Source of the DNA: Lumbricus rubellus
Lineage: Eukaryota > Annelida > Clitellata > Crassiclitellata > Lumbricidae
DNA: 64,000 nt
Direction: 5' to 3'
NCBI GenBank assembly: GCA_945859605.1
Contig: OX243811.1
Location: 64,672,304-64,736,303 of the forward strand
Position numbers and translations under genes: made by a program. Below, piece by piece: positions 1-9,699 of this stretch. Position 1 is the first letter of the stretch; each line of letters opens with the position of its first letter. Under the pieces are notes generated by a model. That model saw only the letters and a program-made list of their open reading frames with translations. It did not search any database and was not told the DNA's origin.

Positions 1-449
1 GGAGCGCTCTATAAATGCCCAGATAGGCCTACGAGACGATAATTATTATTCATGATTATTGTCATTATTTTTTCTTATTTTGCGGTTGTCCATTCATACA
101 ATCATTATTTTTTTAAATTATTATTGTGATTCCGCTTAAAGTTTCCTTAAACATTGGGCTTAACCCCACATCCGTTAAGCGAGAATATGTCAAAAGCAAT
201 GGAGCCGTGATATAGCGGTGAAAGAGCGTCTTAATTTTGCGGTAATAATTGCCACATCGAATTTTAAAATATCCGTGTCTCGGCTATTAAAGTGAATTTT
301 GAGTTGAGAACAGTCGCGTTGACCTACAAATTCGCAAGAAAACGTTCTGCAAATTATTTCAAAAGAATATTCAAACAGACGGACAAACTTTCAGACATGT
401 TTTGGTATAGATAATTACGATGCGACTGAATCAAATCGCGCTTTGAAAT

Positions 450-594
450 AAAGTCTCCCCGGGGGAGACTTTGTTTCGGCAGGGGATGAAATATTCTCTC
501 CCCCCGGAGACTTTATTTCAGAATAAAGTCTCCGGGGGGCGAATCTATTCCGAAACAGATCCTCCGGAGGGAGAATCTGTTTCGAAATAGATTC
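450..594. repeat. Chain of three GC-cored palindromes
   Basis: Three hairpins follow one another in otherwise AT-rich DNA: 450-472 (AAAGTCTCCCC mirrored as GGGGAGACTTT), 500-539 (18-bp perfect arms starting CCCCCCGGAGAC, 4-base loop) and 541-594 (arms of about 25 bp with a few mismatches, starting GAATCTATTCCG, apex CCTCCGGAGG). A further AGTCTCC/GGGGGGAGAC motif follows to about 625. No coding signal. Confidence 0.75.
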
Positions 595-934
595 TCCGGG
601 GGGAGACTTTTAGGGGGGAGACTCTGTTGTGCGACACCGGCATCCTTAATGGCCCGGATTAGGTAGTTATTATATTATATGCAAAGTTTATGATTTATGC
701 TTTTGGATACAGAATTAACTGCTCTCAGTTTAAAGTTCAAATTAACAATTGAATAAAATCATATTTTATATATAAATTTAAAATTCCAACATTTTTATTG
801 TTTCAATCTATTTAGAAATTTGTTTTCATAAATCCTTAACGTAGTTTAAAGGCTAGTGACTGCCCTGTGTGGAGGCCCGAGAGTGGATGATGGATGGCTG
901 GGCAGTGGGTGAATGGATGGATGTTTGTATGTGC

Positions 935-1123
935 ACTTGTTATAGCGCCCCTTAAAGCTCTCTCTACTCAGAGGCGCTCCCGAATCCAGAGCGGACACTG
1001 CATCGGAGTTTCACGCCGAAGCGTTGAGCAATTGCCCAAGATCCCTACGCGGCGAGGTGGATTTGAACCTCAAACCTTCAGTCTTCAAGGCAACGACGCC
1101 ACCACTACACCACTGCACCCCAC
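935..1123 (-). mobile_element. tRNA-derived SINE copy 1
   Basis: On the minus strand it starts with a tRNA-like head (GTGGTGTAGTGGTGGCG, A-box region), then a B box (GGTTCAAATCCACC), then a body including CGTGAAACTCCGATGCAG, and a 3' module with GGGAGCGCCTCTGAGTAG and GGGGCGCTATAACAAG. Similar full or near-full copies occur at 9493-9685, 45360-45522 and 50403-50611, all on the minus strand. The internal RNA polymerase III boxes identify a tRNA-derived SINE; the parent tRNA is not clear. Confidence 0.8.
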
Positions 1124-1125
1124 AA

Positions 1126-1139
1126 TGGATGGGTGGGAT

Positions 1140-1173
<34 letters not shown>

Positions 1174-1176
1174 AGT
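1126..1176. repeat. (GGAT)n microsatellite
   Basis: Imperfect GGAT/GGAC tetranucleotide run directly beside the tRNA head of the SINE; a similar GGAT-rich run flanks its other end near 880-925. Confidence 0.75.
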
Positions 1177-1224
1177 GTATTGTTGAGATGATCTTAATCA
1201 CTCAGGAATTGTTGTTTATTTCAG

Positions 1225-3228
1225 AATCACTTTGGAACGTTGGACGGTGGACATTGTAAGTACAATGTTCTTATCGCATATATAAGAGCAAAAGTCTTTT
1301 GTAACTGAATGCTAAAATTGTTATCTTTATTAAAAGCAGGCTTTTCTATGAGCCTTGCCTTTAGTTTTTTCAAAAGTAGGTGTTGCATTTCTTGGCAAGA
1401 GGCCACGTGCAGGCAGAGAGTGGGCAGTGTGGAAAGTTTTAAGAGTGTGAGCAGTGGAAAGGCTTGTTAAGAAAGTGAGAGGTTTGCCTGTAGTTGCTCG
1501 CAGAATAGTTGGCACATAAGTAAGAATGTTAGTTTCTGAGGATCAGTTTGTTGCATGTTTGTGATTCTAATCTTCGGTTTGCTTTTTTACTCGTAGACAC
1601 TGCTTTCTGCAAAAGCCCGGTTGCTGCAAAATGGTACAAGTTCGATGATCAAGATGTCAGCGAAATATCAAAGTCTGACATTAAGGTGAGCACTAGAACA
1701 TTATTGCTACTTGTTAAAAGTTATGCAGCAGTGATATTTTCATTAACGGAAATAGAAATTAGAAGTAAAATTATGAATTTCCGTTAACGTGAATAAGAAC
1801 GAAAATTAGGAATTATTTTGAGAACGAGAATAGAAATAGAACTGAAATACGCCTCAGATAAGTGAAATAGGAATAGAAATAGGAATTATTTCAGAACGAA
1901 AATTATTACACTATGATGATTTCTGTGCATGTCTGTATAAAGTCAGACAATCCAGTAATCTTCGCGGAAATATTTCCCCTCCCCCCACCCCGGACAACGA
2001 ATTAAGATACTTCGTTTGCTTTCTGAATCACTCAAACAAATGGGCCATCGTACAGTTTAAATACACAGGATCGAAGCTTAATTAATGTGACGGATGACTG
2101 GGCACCGCTGAACACAATGCGAAGGAAGTAAATTACAGGTGCATTCATGCATATCCTGTATGGGTTACGGGAGGAACGATGGTGAATGTTTGAACATGGG
2201 CCTATAGATACCCAAGGTGTGTATTGATCTTGCACACATATCAAGCATCAGCGGCATGCATAGGCTGAAATCGAGTTTGACATTTTGACACCTCAATAGA
2301 CTTGGCAATAATAATTATGCTGATTGGGTAAGAGTCATTATTACCTAGACTTCTAGATAAACATAAATGATCTAACTTACCTACATGCTTGGGGATAGGA
2401 TATAATATGTCCTATCATGTTATGAGGATGGGGGGAGGGGTAAGAGGTGTCCAATGGCCATTTTGTGGCTGGCTATTGGAACTTCTGTGATTTTGAAACC
2501 GATTAATGGCCCATAGAAATGAAATTATTTCTGAACCTAAATTAGAACTTAAATTATTTCAGAACTTGAATTAGAACTGAAATTATTTCAGAACTTGAAT
2601 TAGAACTGAAATTATTTCAGAACTTGAATTAGAACTGAAATAGGAATTATTTTCAGAATAGGAATAGAAATAGAACTGAAATTAGAGTCTTAGAACTGAA
2701 TTAGAACTGAAATTGGGAATTATTTTTAGAACTGAAATATCACTGTTATGCAGTTATGATTTTTTAGGTACTTCTTTGCAGTCATCTGTAGCTCACATGC
2801 TCTTTCTAATGCTGTTAAAAATCTAAGCAGTTTTGTGTGTGCTTATATCGCTTCTGAAAAAAGTGTTAGCAATTCTGAATTTTTATCTTTTAAAAGTGTA
2901 AGCAATTTTGAATATGTTGCTTTTAAAAAGTGTAAGCAATTCTGAATATCTTGGTAAAGTTTAAAGTGTGAGGAAAAAATTATGAATATTATGTTGCTTT
3001 TAAAAGTGTTGGGAATTCTCAATATGTTGGCCACGCCAGTTTACCGAGAGAATACTGGGACCAAAACTTGGCCTTTAAAGGTGCTTTTGGAAGTGTAAGC
3101 AACTCTGAATTGTTTGTGCTTATATTGCTTTTAAAAGTAAGTCATTTTGAATGTTTTTATGTTTGTAGTCGTCTGCAGCCTACATGCTTTTCTATACAAG
3201 CATGAAGATGGACCAATTGAAGTTGTGA
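1225..3228 (+). CDS. Ubiquitin-specific protease, C-terminal three exons (USP8-like, partial)
   Basis: Three exons join in frame: 1225-1255 (31 nt), 1597-1685 (89 nt) and 3169-3228 (60 nt, ending TGA). Each has AG before and, where needed, GT after (GTAAGT at 1256, GTGAGC at 1686). Joined, they read NHFGTLDGGHYTAFCK at the first junction, where the Tyr codon is split 1/2, then WYKFDDQDVSEI, then SSAAYMLFYTS and a short tail to the stop. This is the C-terminal end of the USP (peptidase C19) catalytic domain: GGHYTA carries the catalytic His, FDD the Asp/Asn box, and the final AAYxLFY strand closes the fold. The family removes ubiquitin from proteins. The SSAAYxLFYTS ending is closest in my memory to USP8, but USP2/USP21-type members are similar, so the paralogue is not certain. 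The Cys box and the rest of the protein lie left of the window. Confidence 0.88.
1756..1905. repeat. Purine-rich degenerate tandem repeat in USP intron
   Basis: Repeats of the type GAAATAGAAATAGGAATTATTT; the same family recurs at 2516-2750 in the same intron. Confidence 0.6.
2516..2750. repeat. Purine-rich tandem repeat (AGAACTGAAATTATTTC type)
   Basis: Units of about 33 bases (AGAACTTGAATTAGAACTG followed by AAATTATTTC) are repeated nearly perfectly three times and then decay. Intronic; no gene. Confidence 0.75.
2782..2826 (+). pseudogene. Decayed duplicate of the USP terminal exon (possible alternative last exon)
   Basis: After a usable acceptor (cttctttgcag ending at 2781) the sequence reads SSVAHMLFLMLLKI and then TAA. 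Its first 27 bases match the true terminal exon at 3169 closely (SSAAYMLFYTS), including the phase-0 start, but Tyr residues of the AAYxLFY strand are changed to His and Leu. It sits 387 bases upstream in the same intron. It may be a dead tandem copy or an alternative 3' exon giving a defective C-terminus; sequence alone cannot decide. Confidence 0.5.
2845..3165. repeat. Degenerate ~33-bp tandem repeat before the last USP exon
   Basis: Units resembling TTTTAAAAGTGTAAGCAATT followed by CTGAATATGTTGC occur about seven to eight times with drift. They lie between the decayed exon copy at 2782 and the true last exon at 3169. The block may have grown together with the exon duplication. Confidence 0.65.
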
Positions 3229-3347
3229 ATTTCCTTTGACTTGAGAAGACAGTTTGCTAAACATTTGGATATTATTGGATCTATGTAAATTGTATATATT
3301 TGATCGACCGACTATTATTTTGTGAATGTCAAACTCGGATCAGCATA

Positions 3348-3353
3348 AATAAA
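3348..3353 (+). promoter_or_regulatory. Poly(A) signal AATAAA of the USP gene
   Basis: AATAAA lies 120 bases after the USP stop codon in AT-rich sequence, the first canonical hexamer downstream. It gives a short 3' UTR ending near 3370. Confidence 0.5.
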
Positions 3354-3374
3354 TGATTTATTCATTAATTCATT

Positions 3375-3420
3375 CATTTCTATAGCACCTCTTCAAGGGG
3401 ACTACTCAGAAGCGCTCCTG
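3375..3420 (-). repeat. SINE tail fragment
   Basis: Carries TATAGCACCTCTTCAAGG and CTACTCAGAAGCGCTCC, the module shared by the SINE 3' ends here, without a tRNA head. Other such fragments lie near 8190-8245, 14893-14945, 21975-22010, 33250-33360, 38440-38490, 47380-47440 and 56245-56280. Confidence 0.6.
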
Positions 3421-3428
3421 ACTCCACA

Positions 3429-5773
3429 ACGGCAAAATGCACTGTTTTGAGTTGAATAAAAAAAATGCTTCACTTATGAAACCCTAAGGAACTCCTTTCT
3501 CTAATCTTATCAGATGACTCGTACAACACAATGATGTTTCGTTGGCTTCACATCCCCAGATTCTGACCTGGTAACGGAATGGACAATTAACATGGCTATA
3601 GCTAACCTGATTTGATGTAGTACCAGTACCAGTGGATGAATTTCTGTTTTTTACATTACGTTGGATTATAGTACTTTATCGCAGTGTACAAGGCTTTAAT
3701 AAGTTTACGGTCATTTCTACTGAAAACGTGGTAAAAACTATTTCATTACTACTACTCTTTCTATTTCAATGTTGTAATAAGGAATTTTTAATGAGTTTAA
3801 GAAAGCCTGCAGAGCTGGAATTACCATTTTGCACAGAGACCGTAAAGTGGTATTACAGGAACAAAGTACATTGGTAGTCTGACATTAGTAGGATCTAAAA
3901 AGTAATTTTAAATGATTTCGTGATGTGCTAGACCCAAATTGCTGGAGCTTCAAGTGAAACCGCAAATAGAAATCGTAATTCGTTGAGTACTTTTCCATGG
4001 ACCCGTGTGATAGATGTTGTATAAAATTCTGTGTAACTATATTTCAAGTTGACAAAGTAATGATTATATGTTATTACTCACACCAATGTATTTGTGACAG
4101 TGGAATTGGATACAAGTGTTGCGGTACTTGGTTTCATCACTTTTGTGGGGTATCTTAAATGTGATGATGCATGAATAATAAATAATAATGATGATTATGA
4201 CATTTTATATGGCTCTGTAACACGGCCAGGCTGTTAAAAGGCGCCTTGCAAAGCAGCTTACAGGCAGGATAAGACCTAGAGAAGAAATGTGTTTTAGCAT
4301 AAATTTAAAAGAGTTCACTGAGCCGGTCAATAGAATAACGGCAGGAAGTCTGTTCCATGCATACATTTAGAACATTAATTGCTGACCAACTTCTGCCTGG
4401 CTGCATGCGGCCTGCGATCTAAGTGACTCACCTGGGCTAGTTAAAGTTTTGCAATTTGTGTAAGATTGAAGTAAAATACAGGGCCACAGGTCTATTCGAA
4501 AAGCTATTCATTCATAACTATTTTGCTTATTATTTGACAATTTGAACACAATATCCAGTTTTGACGACTCATTCATTTTAATTAAAAACTGCTCTTGAGT
4601 TTACTGGTGCAGCTGTCGGCTTAAAGTATAAGTCCTCCGATGGCCTGCAGAGCACAAGATTTAGAACCTTACTATTGTAAAACACTTGTAGATAATATGA
4701 TATAATAATAATAATAATTGCAGCATTAATAATTACTACTACTGTTATAATACTTATTGTAATCTCAAAATTTCTAAAGCGCTACTCGAAAGCCAAGCGT
4801 GGGGCACCAGCTTATTCACGTGCTCTGCATTGAGTCAAAAGGGTTGTAGGCCTACATATATTTAAAAACAAATAAAAATAATTGGTATAATAATATGAAC
4901 TTCAATGGGCATCAAACATGTATAAATAACTAATAAGTTCTTGGATTTTTATTAAGTGCTCCTTGATGTCAGGACCTTTATAAAATAAAACCTGTTGCTG
5001 CTCAATAGATTTGCAGTTGCATGGTCGTTTCTAAGCAATTGAAGAAATCGTGTGTGTAACTCGTCATTTTATGTTTATATTTACACAGGTAGGCTTATAG
5101 GTAGGCCTATGCACTCGTAGTTTCTTAATCATGTGTAATCTATATTGAGGGCTCACAAATAATTATTATTTGTGAGCCCTCAATATAAAGGCGCTATAAT
5201 GGAACAAACCAGGTCTAGACTATTATTAATAAACCTCATCGATTTGACGAATGGCGTGCGTCCTCGACAATTAATGCATATCTTTGAATAAAATATTTTA
5301 TGACTTTTCGGAAGAATGCAACAATAATATTTCCATTTTAATCAGATCCAGTTTCAAAAATCAGTTCTTCATTCGAATTTTGTAAGGTGCAAAGAAAGTA
5401 TACTGAATATTTGATTACACGAACGATGCAAAACACCGATACAGGTGTATATTGAGCGATAAATAACGGATAAATTTATTGAAAGGAGACTATAATCCGT
5501 GAGTTACCTCATTGGATCACATACAGTCGAGTTTTATCTTAACAGTGGCCACAATTACTGGAGTATTTTGTTGTGGCAGAGTTGAATTCCTTACCTCAGC
5601 CTCGCTAAGGACGGAAGAGAGTAGCATCTAGTAAATCAACAGCACCATGCGAACCAATAATTGGTAGTTTAAATATGGTATTAATCTAAAGTGGTAGAAC
5701 TTGCCCAACACTGAATTTGCTTTGAGCAGAACTTTCGTTATACGTTGTACATACGGTAGGAAGCAAAATAATT
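3429..5773. other. Intergenic region between USP gene and next exon
   Basis: No gene supported; the 81-codon ORF near 3632 has no family features. A dispersed repeat at about 4180-4400 (with GGCAGGAAGTCTGTTCCA) and one at about 4760-4860 (TTTCTAAAGCGCTACTCG) recur elsewhere (38.5 kb and 23.85 kb respectively). A perfect palindrome lies at 5141-5187. The last 300 bases would hold any promoter of the 5774 exon, but no TATA box is evident. Confidence 0.45.
5141..5187. repeat. 47-bp perfect palindrome
   Basis: Arms 5141-5163 and 5165-5187 (starting TATATTGAGGGCTCACAAAT) are exact reverse complements around one central base, so the sequence could form a 23-bp hairpin or cruciform. Confidence 0.85.
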
Positions 5774-6209
5774 ATGAATAACGAAAGCAATGAAGTTTTC
5801 TCTACCATGTCTTCGTGGAATGCTTTCGTGACACAGGCTTCAACTACCGGTAATCCAACATTCATTTGTAATGACGGCTTCAACAGTAACCCAATGCCAG
5901 ATACTGCTTCAGGCAGCAATGGCAGCCTTAACCAGATTTTAACGGGAGATTTTCTTGAATCAACACGGTGGCAACATGAATCCAATTTTGTGGCTTCACA
6001 GACAAGCGATGGAGTACAGGTTACAAAAACGGTGAAGCATAAAACTGTTGCTTTAGACAATCGGACTTGTGCTTTGGACAACTGGATTTCATTAGACAAA
6101 GGTGGAACTGAACCAGCTTCTGCAGGCTTTGGCGCTTCATTTGTTGAAGCCAGGAAGAATAAGCCAGAAAAAGGTGATGGCCGACTGAAAAAGGAAGTCA
6201 CTCAAAACA
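5774..6209 (+). CDS. Putative first coding exon, unrecognised protein
   Basis: An ATG with A at -3 opens 145 codons ending at a donor (AACA|GTAAGT) after 6209, leaving phase 1. The peptide begins MNNESNEVFSTMSSWNAFVT, is rich in Ser, Thr and Asn, and ends with a charged stretch (ARKNKPEKGDGRLKKEV). It has no signal peptide or membrane segment and looks disordered. I do not recognise it. The antisense strand is also open across it, so coding potential is not proven by length alone; the start context plus the exact donor favour a real exon. A 20-base candidate next exon (6535-6554, between ttcag and gtgcat, phase-compatible) is too weak to call. The phase would also fit the exon at 34766, but that would mean a 28-kb intron. 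Confidence 0.42.
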
Positions 6210-6934
6210 GTAAGTGTTAATTCTAAACATTTGTGTGTGTTCATAGTGTCCATAGAAAAGCAAATGATGATGGTAAAAATGAATGAATTATAAGTAAATA
6301 ATAGATAAAAATAATAAAATTAACTTGATTATATTTACCTTTGGAGCATATTTGCAGTGTATATAGTTGTATGACTTCTCCTCCTCGTCCTCTTTATCTT
6401 CTTCAGTTACTTCTTCACTACATAAATTTACATACATGCATGCACAGCATACACACACTCACACACACACACAATGGCCACTGGTCTTCAGTTGTGCTGT
6501 TCCAAGACGTAGCAAATTTCCAACCCATGACTTCAGATGTTGGGAAGTTTAATCAGGTGCATGACAAAAATAGGCAAATACATTGTAGAGAGTAGCACTA
6601 GTAGCATTATATGCGATCCATTAAGAGCTATAGATGTTAAAGAGCTTAGAGAGCATCTGGATGGAATTGAACAACCATTATGCGGTTATGAGCTGAGGAA
6701 TGGGCAAACCATCTGGAGCGCCTTTGTTGCATGTTGCCTGATCACTGACAGCAGTTGAGACTTCTTTCTAAAGACATCAATTTACGGTAAATTAAAAGCC
6801 GATGCTAGACACTGCATGTGAGTTTCAAAGGAAAGAACTAAGAAGCTTTATGGACATCTGTTGATCGCATGTGAAACAATAATATGAATGCAAGACAGAA
6901 AGACTTTCCATGTGTATGAAATTTTAAAAGTTCG

Positions 6935-7260
6935 TGTAATAATAATAACAATCTTCGTTTAATTTCAAAATTGCACAATGCATTATGATTGCAATTCATA
7001 GTATGAATGGATGATAGCAAATTATTACAGGCAGAGCTGAAAGTGGATTGAAAAAGTTGTTGGATCTATTTGAGGGTCAGAAGGCGTAAAGTACTAGATA
7101 TTGATATTTGCTATATAGGGCCCCAAATGAGTGTCGGGTCTTCTTTCAACCCTGATTACGGGAGTCAGATTTAACTGTCTGCAGCCACGCAGAGCGTCCA
7201 TCATGTCTTACAACTCATTTTACCAACACCATCTGCAGAATGGAAGGTTGAGTGGACCTT
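6935..7260 (-). mobile_element. Dispersed repeat 3' end with (ATT)-type tail
   Basis: On the minus strand it contains CCTTCCATTCTGCAGATG, later CATTCATACTATGAATTGCAA, and ends near AAACGAAGATTGTTATTATTA. The THAP ORF at 29.97 kb is followed by the same blocks in the same order (to about 29745). Related tails ending AAACGAAATTATTATTATT occur at 39605 and, more diverged, at 54170 and 55800. An AT-rich trinucleotide tail is typical of non-LTR retrotransposons. Confidence 0.5.
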
Positions 7261-7859
7261 TGGGAGGGTAGCGGGAAGCAATTCCACGTCCGTGTGCTTT
7301 TTGTGCCATCGCTCTCTCTCGAAATGATGTAATGTTTATGTTGCTGCTTTTTTATCGACCATAATATTCTATTGTCGGATTGTAGCTCTCGCGTTGTAGT
7401 ATGGGCACGAGCACTGCTCTCCTGAGATGGTTACTCTGCATGGGGACGTTGAGCAAGTCATTTACTCGTAATTGCTCAGCACCATGATTGATTGATTGTT
7501 GATCAATAGATAGAATTTTGCACTTAGTAAATGCATAATTATTTTTATATCATTTATGATTAAATTCATAATGTACTGAATTGTTAACTCTATTGTATCA
7601 TTTATCATCATGACATGATGTCATTTAATGTGGTGATGATGATTATTATTATTATTTCGTGAAATTTAGTTTCTCATCTGTTTGATGTGGTTCTTATTTA
7701 TGTTCGTTGTGATGTTGTTTGCACATTCATGTCTGCATTTTTTTCGGTCCTAACATCCAACCTGCTAATGCCCGATAATTGCTCGGCTGACTGATTGCTT
7801 TTTGTCAATGATTTATTGGCTTTCTCGATTATTGAATGGCTGGTTGATTAACTGGCTGG

Positions 7860-7961
7860 CTGGCTCTATGAGTGGTTGCCTGGCTCTATGAGTGGTTGCC
7901 TGGCTCTATGAGTGGTTGCCTGGCTCTATGAGTGGTTGCCTGGCTCTATGAGTGGTTGCCT
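7860..7961. repeat. 20-bp minisatellite, five copies
   Basis: TGGCTCTATGAGTGGTTGCC is repeated five times without change, then dissolves into GGAT/TGG-rich sequence. No spacers, so it is not CRISPR-like. Confidence 0.9.
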
Positions 7962-8135
7962 GGATGGGTGGTTGACTGGCTGGATTGATGGATGGATTGG
8001 GGGGTGGGGTGGGTGGATGGATCATGTGGGTGAGTGGGATTGGTTGTCTGAATAGTTGGGTGGTGGTTGTGATCATGGTAGTACTTAGTAGCAGCAACAG
8101 TGGTTGTAGTTGTTGTAGTAGTTGAATTGGCATAG

Positions 8136-8356
8136 CAGTAGTACGTATGTATGTATGTATGTATTTTTATTTATTTATTTTATTTCAGAAATTTATATAG
8201 CGCCTCTTCAAGGTAGGCTACTCAGAAGCGCTCCCGACCCAGTATGTAATATGTATACATGTATGTATACATGTATGTATGTATGTATGTATGTATGTAT
8301 GTATGTATGTATGTATACATGTATGTATGTATGAATGTATGTATGTATGTATGTCT
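8136..8356. repeat. (ATGT)n microsatellites around a SINE fragment
   Basis: GTAT/ATGT tetranucleotide runs at 8136-8165 and about 8250-8356 flank a SINE tail fragment (TTTATATAGCGCCTCTTCAA). The ORF spanning this block is only repeat. Confidence 0.8.
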
Positions 8357-8814
8357 AATAGGTCTCTTCTCTGAGTGTTCTGTCTATGAAGAACAGCGGT
8401 TCTCCGTCATCTAAAAGGGTGTTCTATCAAACATTCTCCACCATCTAATACGTCTTTACGACGGTTCTCTATTATTTTGTGATCTGACGAATGGGAACTA
8501 GCTTTCAGTTCAGTTTGACTTTATTAGTTGAATCGTTGATTTCACATTCTGCTTACTCGATCTATTCATTTGTGATGTTTAACAGTTTCTCAAAGACCTT
8601 TCAATGTTTTACTATAATTTGGCAAAGTTTTAATGTACTGTGGTGTAGTAACAGCACGGTTGATCTAGCTCCGAAGATAAAGATTCACAAACAGTAACTT
8701 TCTTATATAGTAAATTATAAAAGCGATACAGAATCATACCTTTATAAATCCTATTGCCTGACAACATTAATATTACTGATAATATGGCTATGTGTCTTTT
8801 AAAATCCGAACATC

Positions 8815-9413
8815 AAAATCGGACAGGAAAACATAGAGTATGTCAACCACTTTCCATATCTGGGCAGCTATATGGAAAGGGATGGAGGAATAGAGGTGGA
8901 TGTAAGGACAAGAATTGGTAAAGCAGCTGCGGTCTTCCAAAGAATGAGAACAGTGTGGAAATCAGGAGCGATACATAGTGACACAAAGATCCGACTGTAT
9001 TCGTCGTTGGTGCTGCCGGTGGTATTATATGCAAGTGAAACATGGAAAACAACGGCGAAGATAACAAAACAGCTAAATGTCTTCCACCGGAGGTGCCTAC
9101 GATTCATCCTGGGCATCTCATGGAAAGATCACATCAGAAATGAGGAGGTGTTGAAATTGGCGGGATCAAGAGACCTGGAGTATGTCATCATGGAGAGAAG
9201 AGGAAAGTTGGCGGGCCACATTCTTAGACTACATGGGTTCCGGAGGGGGGAAAGCGAAGAAGAGGCAGACCAAGAAACACCTGGAGACGTACATTTAAGG
9301 AAGATCTGGAGAAGATGGGACTGGATTGGGACGAGGCGGAGGAAGTAGCTGGTGACCGTATGGAGTGGCGAAGACTTGTTGACCAATGCTCCGATCGGAA
9401 CAGGAGGAACTAA
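8815..9413 (+). pseudogene. 5'-truncated, frameshifted LINE (C-terminal part of ORF2)
   Basis: An open frame from about 8821 gives NHFPYLGSYMERDGG, then VLYASETWKTTAKITKQLNV, then FHRRCLRFILGISWKDHIRN, and AGHILRL. This is the region behind the reverse transcriptase palm of invertebrate non-LTR retrotransposons, often annotated endonuclease-reverse transcriptase. After about 9240 the frame is lost: the expected ending (WDEAEEVAGDRMEWRRLVDQ and on to a TAA near 9413) reads in another frame, so at least one indel has occurred. The RT core and endonuclease are missing on the 5' side, as usual after incomplete reverse transcription. An ATGT microsatellite follows the stop. The clade (RTE-, CR1- or other) is not determined. 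Confidence 0.85.
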
Positions 9414-9425
9414 GTCTAAGTCTAA

Positions 9426-9492
9426 TGTATGTATGTATGTATGTATGTATGTATGTATGTATGTATGTATGTATGTATGTATGTATGTATGG
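9426..9492. repeat. (ATGT)n microsatellite between LINE end and SINE
   Basis: About 16 ATGT units run from the dead LINE's 3' end to the start of the next SINE, possibly a grown retrotransposon tail. Confidence 0.9.
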
Positions 9493-9685
9493 ACTCTTGT
9501 TATAGCGTCCCTTCAAGATGCTACTCATAGGCGCTCCCAGCTACAGTGCGGACACTAAATGTGAGTTTCATGCTGAAGTGCATGAGTGAATGACTTGTTC
9601 AGGGTCCCTATGCGGCGGCTTTAGGATTTTAACCCGCATCCTTCAGGCTCCAAGTACTGAACATACCCCACCAGTATCGCACCCC
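9493..9685 (-). mobile_element. tRNA-derived SINE copy 2
   Basis: Same order as copy 1: tail module (CTTGTTATAGCGTCCCTTCA), GAGTTTCATGC body, and a tRNA-like head ending CACCCC. The B box is degraded (TAGGATTTTAACCCGC), so it is an old copy. Confidence 0.75.
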
Positions 9686-9699
9686 AAGTTCCCGAACAG

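Larger units (their letters stand above)
1..1224. other. Upstream USP intron or flank, repeat-rich
   Basis: No earlier USP exon could be supported here. The stretch holds the palindrome chain, a minus-strand tRNA-SINE (935-1123), GGAT-rich simple repeats (866-925 and 1126-1176) and AT-rich sequence. The first bases (agcgctctataaat) resemble the SINE tail motif. Confidence 0.5.
6210..8814. other. Repeat-rich region after the 5774 exon
   Basis: No gene supported. It contains a CA microsatellite (6449-6474), a minus-strand repeat tail at 6935-7260 related to the sequence behind the THAP ORF, a 20-bp minisatellite (7860-7961), TGG/GGAT low-complexity DNA to about 8060, and ATGT microsatellites (8136-8165 and 8250-8356) that bracket a SINE fragment. 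Confidence 0.5.

Noticed and set aside
935..1123. tRNA gene
   Set aside because: A and B boxes are present but the sequence is fused to a repeated body and tail found in several copies, so it is a SINE.
5686..6201. 171-codon antisense frame over the 5774 exon
   Set aside because: The plus strand has an ATG in good context and a perfect GTAAGT; the antisense frame looks like its shadow.
7860..7961. CRISPR-like 20-bp repeats
   Set aside because: Units are contiguous without spacers; this is a eukaryotic minisatellite.
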